From Haliclona indistincta (taxonomy: Eukaryota; Porifera; Demospongiae; Haplosclerida; Chalinidae), in the NCBI GenBank assembly GCA_964017065.1, contig OZ024787.1:10093666-10157665 (forward strand): 64,000 bases of DNA, written 5' to 3'. Shown here in pieces: positions 21,816-32,122 of this stretch; position 1 is the first letter of the stretch; each line of letters opens with the position of its first letter. The translations under genes were made by a program, and so were the position numbers. The notes beneath the pieces were generated by a model that was given only the letters and a program-made list of their open reading frames with translations, made no database searches and was not told where the DNA came from.

Positions 21816-22018
21816 TTCACTCACACAACCTGGTGAACGAGAAGGTAACAGATTTGCAAGCACGTAAATACAGAGGAAGAGCTACTACGCATACACACCT
21901 ACATGTAGTCCTTCTTTGATGGTTAATTAACTTTAATATTAACCCCTTGCACTTAACCAGACGTGCACGTAGATTCGCGGAGGTGTTGCAAAGATCCGCG
22001 GAGGTAAGAAGCAACAAA
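21816..22018. promoter_or_regulatory. Divergent promoter region, PDK1 / ATP synthase d
   Basis: Only 203 bp separate the PDK1 ATG (minus) from the ATP synthase subunit d ATG (plus). Both promoters and both 5' untranslated regions must fit here. A 'tccgcggaggt' type palindromic pair occurs near 21975-22002. No TATA box is evident. A bidirectional promoter is an inference from spacing. Confidence 0.6.
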
Positions 22019-22497
22019 ATGGCTGCCAAGAGAGCAGGAGAAAGAGTCTTTAGCTGGAAGAAATGGGACAGTATTTTGCCGGACGCGATGAGACCGGAAT
22101 ATTTGAGATTGAAAGGTCGCTATGAAGCTAGAAGAGGAAGGTAATCGGCCGGTAAACCTGGAGTAGCTGCTTACTGTTGAAATGACCTCTGATTTGTTGT
22201 TTATTCGTGTTTTACGATGCTTTAGGATGATGTCCTTACCGGCTGAGCCCCCTACAATAGACTGGGCTTATTATAAGCAGAACATTGGTGTTTCTGGGAT
22301 GGTTGAAAGCTTCCAAAAACAGGTGACGTGTGTGTATTGCAAGCAACTGCACGTGACAAAACAAAAAACGACTTCTGTCATCCATACAGTATGAGGCTCT
22401 GAAGGTGCCGTATCCTCCAGACACTACCTCAGCAGCCATCAAAGAGAGGGAGACGAAAACGGTTAGAATCAACACCTGATCCATGTTTTACTCTCTC

Positions 22498-22543
<46 letters not shown>

Positions 22544-23278
22544 TTCCTAGGAGGTTCAAGTGCAGCAGTTTATCAAGGAAGCTAAGGAGAAATCCGAGGA
22601 ATTGAAGAAAGAGGTGAGAAGATTCGTAATATGTAGCAATGTTAATCGCAATGTGTGTTTGGTGCAGTTGGCAGTGCTCAAGAGTCAGCCTAGATTTGAA
22701 GATATGACTGTAAGTTACAGATTATTATACTTACAAGTGTAACTATAGTTTATCTCGTCAAATTTTAGAGCTATTAAAATGTTTTTGGTTGGTGAGCCTT
22801 GGTAAATTACTGACCATCGACAAAATTTCACTCTCTTGTATAAATTTTTGCCCCCAAAAATATTTGCATTCAGATGGCATTCAGGCAAACATTTTGCAAT
22901 ACAGTTCGTGTACATGTAGTATCCTAAATGTAGAAAATTTAGCGCACGAAAATTTTTTTTGTTTTTCGTGGGTGCTTTCGAAGCACGAAATTTTGTGTAT
23001 TCCCCATACGTTTTACATTGAAGCAACAAAATTTTACCCGTGAAAATTTGACATGGCAAAAATTTCTACGTTTACAGGGATGTACTATTAAATTTTTTAT
23101 TTCCCAGCGTTACAAAGCATCCTTTGCTATGTACAGCAGCACTACAGTGGTTGGTAACTGTTAGTACGAACTATGTCTTTGTGTACAGATTCAGGACTAT
23201 ATGAAGGACAAGCCGCAACTACAGAAGAAGATTGACGAAGACACTTACAATCATAAGTGGTACCCGACCAATGATTGA
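22019..23278 (+). CDS. ATP5PD: ATP synthase subunit d, mitochondrial
   Basis: A peripheral-stalk subunit of the F1Fo ATP synthase in the inner mitochondrial membrane. Six exons: 22019-22140, 22226-22322, 22390-22461, 22551-22613, 22668-22709, 23189-23278, all with GT-AG borders and consistent phase. Conserved features in order: a basic N-terminus, WDSILPDAMRPEYLRLKGRY, PPTIDWAYYKQNI...GMVESFQKQ, VPYPPDT, a charged coiled-coil stretch (FIKEAKEKSEELKKE), SQPRFEDMT, and a C-terminus ending YNHKWYPTND. About 160 residues, the family's usual length. The ATG at 22019 is chosen because it precedes the conserved WDSILP block and sits just after a short spacer from PDK1. Likely housekeeping expression from the shared promoter. 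Confidence 0.95.
22493..22541. repeat. CT microsatellite (ATP5PD intron)
   Basis: A pyrimidine CT run merging into the polypyrimidine tract before the exon 4 acceptor at 22550. Confidence 0.9.
22780..23070. mobile_element. MITE-like insertion in the last ATP5PD intron
   Basis: AT-rich sequence rich in 'aaaatttt' and 'cgaaaattt' motifs, with partial internal inverted symmetry ('gacaaaatttcac' against 'gtgaaaatttgac'). It accounts for most of the only long intron of this otherwise compact gene. Confidence 0.45.
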
Positions 23279-23831
23279 ACTGCTGCTGTAGCTATTGGCA
23301 ACACTTGACCGTGCACACTAGAGAATATCCAACTACTAGCTTCATTTGTTATTATTATTATTATTGACTTAAATTAAAAACATGTTGAAATAATATTATC
23401 GAACTTCTACTGAATAGTTAGTTCGAGAATTTTGGAACCTCACTGGCTACAATTTTGAACATTAGTCATTGTGTAGAGTGTCAGCCAATACAGGGCTGTC
23501 TACCTAACCATCTTTGCTGAATGTGAAACAATGTTTAGTTTCACATCGTACAATGTACCACAGACCAATAGTCACTACTAGTTCACAATAATTTGTGACT
23601 TCAGCATTAATAATAATTATTACATAGCCGCAGAGCAACACAAAATTTATAATTGATTTATAATTACTTTGTGCAATTTTGTTTTGGAGTGCGCACAGCC
23701 CCACCTTAATTTGCGGTTATGCGTGTACTGTGGTTATGACAAGGCGTCGGTCGTCTGCTTTTTGTCGAATTCCGAACCTTTTTGTTCCTTCTTTACTGTA
23801 CTCGGGGCCGACTGAATTAAATCTAAATCTG
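23279..23831. other. Intergenic, no gene seen
   Basis: Contains an ATT triplet run at about 23345 and AT-rich sequence. The promoter of locus B must lie within it, but no element is recognised. Confidence 0.5.
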
Positions 23832-26800
23832 ATGTCTGACAGTGAGCTGTCTGTTGGTTCAGCTCTTACTCGTTGTGATTATATACCTACAGATCCTGTG
23901 ATAAGTCTCCAGCTCATGCTGCCTCATCTCAATGAGGTGAGGAACGAGTGGTTCATGATCGGCATAGCCCTGGGCGTCCCGTTCACTAAGCTGCGGGAGA
24001 TAGAAGCCACGTACACGAAGGAAGGAATGACACGATGCGTGCTGGAGATGGTGCAGTACTGGTTGGACACGACTCCTGCTGCTTGCTGGGAGCAAGTAGC
24101 CAGAGCTCTGGAACAAGTCAATCAGCTCAGACTAGCTACTACTATCAAGCAGAAATACCTGTGGGACCAGCCACCTGGTTAGTGCATCGTGCATCTCCTG
24201 TTATAGTATTCCCTATAATTTATTATAATTATTTTGGTCAATTTTAATTCGTAGCTGCTAAGAAAACTAAGCCTGAGACTTCACTTTCAGTCGCTGCAAC
24301 TCCTTCATCACGTGAACTATGTTGTCAACATGGTGGTGATGACCTAACATCACATGCCTCACCCGATCACGATGGTGCAACAGAAATCGAAGCTGATGGA
24401 GGAGTAGTCAGACAGCTACGTGATCTTGAAAGTGAACTTTCTTTAATGCTGATCAAGTTAAGAAAGCTCCTTGCAGATTGTGATGTGAGCGAGGCACAGT
24501 TTTTCTTCAGTAATTTATTTGGAACAGATGATTTTGATGACTGCAATGACATCAAGGTTCTTATGAATAAGTTATGTCGCCAAGGGTACATTGACACCTT
24601 CAATGTGTACCCATTAGAGAAAGTGGCAATCTGTCTTGAAAGAGATGATGTGAATACGTTAGTCAAAGAGTATGAAGACAAGAAGGAGAAATTTCTCAAA
24701 GAAACAACAGTAGCTGACTTCCAGAGAGCTGTTGTCAGCAAAGTAAAGCCAGCTTTGTCTAAGGGAAAAGTTGAAGTCAAAATCAAGATTCAAAAGCAAT
24801 TTGCCTACAAAACGGTTTTGAAGGACATGGAGCAGCTGGCAGATGAGGCATTCGAAGACAATCAAAAGTGGTTTGTGCGTTTCCATGCCATACCAGGATC
24901 AGTGATTATACTGTGGCACGTACCGGAGTCACTGTGTGATACACTGAAGCAGTTGGCACTTAGCAAGGCAGCCTTGTTGAGAGAGAAGGGAGTGGAGGAG
25001 GTGACTATAGGAGGAAAAACAGTTATCTTGTCAACACAAGAGAAGGTAAACAAGTACTATAACAATATCCTATTACTATTATTATAATAATAATTAAATC
25101 ATATGCAGAAAGCAACCAAGGAATACTCACAAGGTGACACTAATAACATTTACACTAATTCAGTCTAATTGGGTTAAAATATAATTCAGTTCTCCAGAAG
25201 GTGTATCATGAGTTCCACCATCAGCTGGTGGATGTGCTCAGTGATCGTGACACACACCACTCCATTGTCAGTAAACTGCACACAAGAGCAGTGATATCAC
25301 AGGAGGTGATGGTAGCTCAGATGAGCTCAACTGGTGGCAGTGGTCGAGGCAGCTCTCTCCTGACAGTGCTGAATTTAGAGGACAAACCACACAAACTAAG
25401 AGAGCTCATCATAGCAATGATGGAGGAGGAGAATGTGAGGCCATTGGCAGAGGAGATGACTGCTATGATGGACAAGACGGACCAAGGTGCAAACCTCAGT
25501 GGCTACATGTATAATAGCTATTGCTTTAACATACATGTATATAGATGAAACAAATTTGATGAATTCTTCACATATTGAAAGATCCAGTGGTAAGGTCATT
25601 GATTACTAATGCACTACTTTCTGTCTATATTATAGTGGTACATGAGCAGGCAGCAGTGATAGCTCAACTGAACACTAAACTGAAGAGTATTGAAAGGAAT
25701 TTTGAAGAAGCTAACAAATGTAAGATTATGTATACTGAGTAGATGCAGGAACTTATTCATCCAAGGAGCGTACAACCGTAAAACAGCAAAAAATAAATGG
25801 GCCGCTATTGTGCGCGAGATTTATACAGCACTATAGTGCAGTGTACGTGCACTCGTGGCCGTACGACTCATACAAAACTACATGTACTTAATAAGGAAGT
25901 TTTTTTAATGAAATATAAATTATTTTAGTATAATTTATATTATAATTTTTGTGCGATTACCACTATACGCTATGAAGTTGTACGCTGTTTGGAGTGATAA
26001 GCTCCTGGTTGATACAATACCTTAATACAGTGTTAATCATGAGGGAGAGACTAATCTCATCGCTGCTGAATGAAGAACACAAAATGCAGACTGAGCTGAA
26101 GGAGATGAAGAGGAGAGTTGGGTACCTGGAGGAGACACTGAGATCTCTTGTTCCAGACCTAGTACAGGCTAAAGGAGAAGGTAGAAGAAGAGCTATTGCT
26201 GGCCAGCAGACTTCACTTGAACTTAGTTTTTCAATGCAATTAGCTACTTCATCACTTTTCTTCCCTCTCGATCACCTCTCTTGTCAGCTGACAGACTCCA
26301 ACTCTCAACAAGTCGAATGCAGCATCACCTCCACCCAGCCAGGGATGGTCACTGTCAGCTACACTCCCACACTACGTGGAGCCCACCAGCTGAAGATCAC
26401 TATTGGAGACACTGATATACCAGGCAGCCCATTCACAGTTCATGTACTACCATCGTCTTTTGAAGTGAGAGGTGTGCCAATAAACACTATCACTCGAGTC
26501 TGGTCTCCATGGGATGTGGCTGTGAGTGAGAGTGGAGAGGTAGTAGTGAGCGAGCGCAATGATCATTGCATTAGTGTATTTGATAGAAATGGCAAGAAGA
26601 TCCGAACATTTGGATCTAAGGGCTCTAGCAAAGGACAGATGAATAGCCCACATGGTGTAGCCATCACTGCTGACAACCACATTCTTGTTGCTGAGAGGCA
26701 TAATCACAGAATCCAGGTCTTCACTATGGAAGGGAGGTTTCTAAGTTTTGTAGGAGAGGAAGGAACTGGACCACTTCAGTTTTCATTCCCTTCAGGTATT

Positions 26801-27274
26801 GCAGTCCATCCCTCTGGTCTAGTATTTGTTGTTGATGATCAAAATCATCGTATTCAAGTGCTGCATCCTGACCTGTCATTCTCTCACATGTTCGGTAGTC
26901 GTGGTAGTGGACCAGGACAGTTTGATCTTCCCAATGATGTAGCTTGTGACAGTAGTGGTATAGTGTATGTTACTGACTACAACAATCATCGTGTCCAATC
27001 GTTCTCTGCTGATGGAAAGTTCATTTCTACTTTTAACAATGAGAAATTACTTTATCATCCTCGTGGTATCTGTATTGACTCCACTGACACTGTGTATGTG
27101 ACCGATCACAATGGTGTGTCAGCTTTTAGTACGAAAAGAAGATTCCTCAAGCACTTTGCTAAACAACGGAGGGAACCAGGAAAGCTTTCTCACCCTGTAG
27201 GAATAGCAGTGGACAACACTACCGGAAATTTGTATGTCTGTGATCAGAACCGCCATCAAGTTGTTGTTTACTAA
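23832..27274 (+). CDS. Locus B: Death-domain / filamin / NHL protein
   Basis: Exons: 23832-23841 (10-nt start exon), 23893-24177, 24255-25045, 25109-25133, 25198-25486, 25636-25719, 26031-27274. Product order: (1) a Death domain of about 90 residues (ISLQLMLPHLNEVRNEW ... ALEQVNQLRLATTIKQKYL); (2) an acidic linker; (3) a ~220-residue conserved module ending IPGSVIILWHVPESL and GVEEVTIGG; (4) a ~95-residue all-helical segment (YHEFHHQLVDVLSDRDTHHS onward) resembling a CARD or other death-fold; (5) a coiled coil; (6) a filamin-type domain (GDTDIPGSPFTVHVLP); (7) six NHL repeats (for example NHRIQVLHPDLSFSHMFG) ending VVVY. The C-terminal half is TRIM2/3/71-like but no RING or B-box is present. 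A 51-bp first intron is proposed. Reading through it also stays open, giving an alternative N-terminus. Likely an adaptor or sensor; function unproven. Confidence 0.85.
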
Positions 27275-28563
27275 AGAATTTGACACCTCTGAGACAGTAA
27301 TGAGACTATTGTACGTACGCGTGTACTTGTAATGTATTTTTCAAAGAAAGAGTATTTGAGTCTAACTGCCCTTTATACAGTACAAACTGATTTCAGCGGT
27401 TTACCTACTTCTAGCAATAGTAAAACATACAGTGTCACCTCATGCACTTATGTGTGTAAAACACAGTTACCTTATTCCAACTATGGAGGATGACAAAGAC
27501 TTCACACATTAGTGCATGACGCTCTATGGTCTACGCTCTAAACCTTCACGGAATATTTTTAATTTAAGAGTTAATAATTTGGCAGTAATGTATAGGGAGC
27601 TATAGGACATGGTGTCAGGTGCAATAGTATTGAGAGGAAGAGAGTGTGGTACGTACATACAGTTGTAAGCAACTTTATTATACTTAAAGTGATACTAACA
27701 TATTAATTATTGTAATAGTTCATTCAGTCCATGAGTATAGCACCAATACTCGGCCAACTACCTGTAGTGTTATAGCTAGTGCCAGACAGATCTCCATGCA
27801 GTATATCAGTTTCATAGCGCTGTTGAGGAGCTGTTGCACATGTTAGTGAGTGCATCCCACTGCATCATTAATGAGCAAGAGCATGACATCAACAACAAAC
27901 AGTAATAGATAAACTAATGCTCGCTTTTCACAATAATTTATTAATGTTTAAAAATAAATAAATTTTCAATAGATTTCACAACAAGGTTTTAAATACAGCA
28001 GGGTTCAGAATTCCCTTCCACTACAGTATACTTGAACTAGCAGTTGCAGAGCTTCAAACACTGGACCGAGTGTCATTTTATTGGGTAGTCATCTCAAGTG
28101 ATTGGCGACTACTAGTTCGTGATGATTGTATATTATCACTAGTACCGCTGCAGGATCAATAATTCGATTTGTCTGTGATGAGGAGCAGTGAGCTACAAGT
28201 AGTCCACTAACATGATACACAGCTACGCTAGTTCTGCTGGTATCAGCATGCAGCTCCTCTGACCTATGAGGAGTTGAGTGGTTTCACTCTCCACTCTCTT
28301 TCACTGCTGAATCAGTCTGCATGCTGAATTGCTGATAGAAAACACTTTAATCAGCATTAATTTTGACACAACCACAAGTTAGTAGTTAGTTCAGTTAGAT
28401 CACAACAGTGTCTACAATTAATTTTATTCAGACTACAAATTGTGTGCACTCATGATTATCATACATGCTAAGCAATAGCCCCGCCTCTTTTATGCGGTTA
28501 TGCACTTTTGTCGGCTAGCTATCGAATTTGTCCACCCTTCTAACGGTCAAGGCAGTGATTTTG
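27275..28563. other. Intergenic between loci B and C
   Basis: About 1.3 kb with no open frame or repeat I recognise. It must include the 3' end of locus B and the promoter of locus C. Confidence 0.5.
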
Positions 28564-31500
28564 ATGTCTGACAGTAAGCTCTCAGTTATAATAGAAAGAT
28601 TAATCGTTCGATCTGTATTGCAGATCCTGTGATAAGTCTCCAGCTCATGCTGTATCACCTCAATGAGGTGAGGAACGAGTGGTTCATGATCGGCATAGCC
28701 CTGGGCGTAACACTCACTAAGCTGCGAGAGATAGAAGCCTCGTACACGAAGGAAGGAATGACGCGATGCATGCTGGAGATGGTGCAGTACTGGCTGGACA
28801 CGACTCCTACTGCTTGCTGGGAGCAAGTAGCCAGAGCTCTGGAACAAGTCAATCAGCTCAGACTAGCTGCTACTATCAAGCAGAAATATCTATGGGATCA
28901 GCCACCTGGTGAGTGCATCGTGGGTACATATGCTCAGATCTAATCTGCAGTTCTGTTGGTCATTCCATAGCTGACATGTCTACTGTCAGCACTACTTCCG
29001 AGTCTTGTGATGCCGAGGCTGATGTCACATCACCAGAAATAGAAACTGATGGAAAGATAGTTAGACAGCTGCGTGATCTTGAGTGTGAACTTTCTTTAAT
29101 GCTTACCGAGAGCAGGGAACTACTAGCAGATTGTGATGTCAGCAAAGCATCATTTTTCTTTCGTAACTTATTTGGCACTGATGATTTTGATGATTGCAAT
29201 GACATCAAGGGGCTTATGAATAAGCTATGTCGTAATGAGTACATTGACACCTTCAATGTGTACCCATTAGAGAAAGTGGCAATCTGTCTTAAGAGAGATG
29301 ATGTGAATACGTTAGTCAAAGAGTATGAAGTGAAGAAGGAGAAATTTCTCAAAGAAACGACAGTAGCTGACTTTCAGAGAGCTGTTGTCAGCAAAGTAAA
29401 GCCAGCATTGTCTAAAGGAAAAGTTGAAGTCACAATCAAGGTTCAAGAGCGATTTGCCAATGAAAAGGTTTTGAAGGATATGGAGCAACTGGCAGCTGAG
29501 GCATTTGATGATAGTCAAAAATGGTTTGTGCGCTTCCATGCCATACCAGGATCAGTGATTATACTGTGGCACGTACCGGAGTCACTACTGAAGCAGTTGG
29601 TACTTAGCAAGGCAGCCATGTTGAGAGAGGAGGGAGTGGAGGAGGTGACTATAGGAGGAAAAACAGTTTTCATACTGAAGGTAAAGGTTCAGTAATTAAT
29701 TAATAATAATTATTTATAATCATCATCTTTAATGGTACACAGGAAACAACAAAGCAAGATTCACATGGTAATAAAAATTTTGCAATTCAATATAGTTATA
29801 ATAATAATTATTATAATTAAATATTACATTTTCATAGTTCTCCAGAAGGTGTATCATGAGTTCCACCATCAGCTGGTGGATGTGCTCAGTGATCGTGACA
29901 CACACCACTCCATTGTCAGTAAACTGCACACAAGAGCAGTGATATCACAGGAGGTGATGGTAGCTCAGATGAGCTCAACTGGTGGCAGTGATCGAGGTAG
30001 CTCTCTCCTGACAGTGCTGGATTTAGAGGACAAACCACACAAACTAAGAGAGCTCATCACAGCAATGATGGAGGAGGAGAATATGAGGCCATTGGCAGAG
30101 GAGATGACTGCTATGCTGAACAAGACAGACCAAGGTATGGGTCTAGCATTTCATCCACTTAATATTATTTTCTTAACTCAGATGAAAATACATCTTCACA
30201 ATATAGTGAGACTGGTAAGGCAACATATAATTATCAATTATGCATTATATATAGTTAATTTTTCTAGTGGTACAAGAGCAGGCAGCAGTGATAGCTCAAC
30301 TGAACACTAAATTGAAGAGTATTGAGAAAAATTTGGAAGACGCTAACAAACGTAAGATTATTTATCAGTTTCAATACCTTATATTAAACTTCTTTTAATA
30401 CAGTATTAGCCATAAAAGAGAGACTAATCTCATCATTGCTGTCTGAAGAACACAGAATGCAGACTAAGCTGAAGGAAATGAAAAGGCGGCTAGATGATCA
30501 GGAGACGGCACTGAGACCGTTTGTTCCTAACCTAGTACAGGTTATTGGAGAGGGCAGAGTAAGAGCTACTGCTGACCAGCAGCTGACCTCAATTGAACTG
30601 AATGTTCCCTCTCAAGCTATGACTTCACTTTCTTACTCACTCAGTGAGGCAGCAGAGGTAGTTCAACTGAAGTCAGAAGTAAAGAATGCAGAAGAGAAAT
30701 TGGTGAATGCTGACAAAAGTGAGAAATAATATACACCGCTGTAAACTTACTGATCAATAATTATTGTGTACCAGTATTACTTGAGAAGAAGAAAAGAGTC
30801 ACAGAGATGGAAACTACACTAGGACTCCTAATACATGTCAATGGAGAGGGTAGAGAGAGAGTTACAGCTGGTCAGATGACTTCTATTGAACTGAGTGTCC
30901 CTTCCCAAGCTACTTCATCATTTCCTTTCCTTCTTGACCAGCTCTCCTGTCAGCTGACAGACCCCAACTCTCAACATGTGGAGTGCAGCATCACCTCCAC
31001 CCAGCCAGGGATGGTCACTGTCAGCTACACTCCCACACTACGTGGAGCCCACCAGCTGAAGATCACTGTTGGAGACACTGACATACCAGGCAGCCCATTC
31101 ACAGTTCATGTACTACCATCCTTTGAGATGAGAGGTATGCCAATAAACACTATCGCTGGAGTCAACAAGCCATGTGGTGTTGCTGTGTGTGAGAGTAGAG
31201 AGGTGGTTGTGAGCAAAAGCAACGATCATTGCATTTGTGTATTTGGCGAAGATGGCAAAAAAATCAGAGAATTTGGGTCCAAAGGCTCCAGTAAACAACA
31301 GTTCGATAATCCACATGGTGTAGCCATCACTACTGATAACCACGTCCTAGTTGCTGACACAGGAAATAACAGAATTCAAATGTTGACTATAGAGGGAGGG
31401 TTTGTAAAATCACTGGGAGAGAAAGGAAATGGATCACTCCAGTTCAACCAGCCAGCAGGTATTGCAGTCCATCCCTCTGGTCTAGTGTTTGTTGTTGATC

Positions 31501-31940
31501 AATACAATCATCGTATTCAAGTGCTGCATCCTGACCTGTCATTCTCTCACATGTTTGGTAGTAGAGGTAGTGGACCAGGACAGTTTTATTATCCTATTAA
31601 TGTAGCCTATGACAGTAGTGGTATAGTGTATGTTACTGACTACAACAATCATCGTGTCCAATCATTCTCTGCTGATGGGCAGTTCATCTCTTCATTTGGC
31701 AGTAAGGGATCTCAACCGGGTCAGCTTTATCATCCTCGTGGCATCTGTATTGACTCCACCGACACTGTGTATGTCACTGATCAACAAAGTCATGTGTCAG
31801 CTTTTAGTACCCAAGGACAATTTCTTAAGGTCTTAGGTAACCAAGAAAAGAGCTTTTTTTATCGAGGAGTAGCAGTGGACAATAATACTGGTAATTTGTA
31901 TGTATGTGATTTTTATAACAATTGTATTATTGTATACTAG
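28564..31940 (+). CDS. Locus C: Death-domain / filamin / NHL protein
   Basis: Tandem paralogue of locus B. Exons: 28564-28573, 28624-28908, 28971-29680, 29743-29767, 29846-30134, 30268-30351, 30404-30718, 30775-31940. Exon sizes match B (285, 25, 289 and 84 nt). Here the 50-bp first intron must be spliced, because read-through meets a TGA. Domains: Death (LMLYHLNEVRNEWFMIGIA ... LEQVNQLRLAATIKQKYL), the ~220-residue module (IPGSVIILWHVPESL, GVEEVTIGG), the helical CARD-like exon, coiled coils, filamin-type domain and six NHL repeats ending NNCIIVY. Unlike B it has an extra exon (30404-30718) repeating the coiled coil plus the first filamin strand (TSIELNVPSQA). So the N-terminal part of the filamin exon was duplicated. 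No RING or B-box. Same role inferred as for B. Confidence 0.85.
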
Positions 31941-32122
31941 TAACACTGTATTACGTTATACCTTTCAACAATTATCACATGTCAGTGCTTTTTATTATGC
32001 TATAAAAAAAGGTTTATAATACATGGTAATTTACAGGTTGTGACAGAAAGATTTATTGAAAGGAGATGAGATCAAAGTATCAGTGCACGATGTATCTGAG
32101 TTGCCTTATAGTCAAGTCTGGT

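Noticed and set aside
23859..24121. Minus-strand frames opposite the Death-domain exons of loci B and C
   Set aside because: Conserved only because the plus-strand exon is conserved. No splice sites or motifs.
23832..31940. TRIM E3 ligase identity for loci B and C
   Set aside because: Filamin and NHL parts are TRIM-like, but no RING or B-box cysteine/histidine pattern is present and a Death domain takes the N-terminus.
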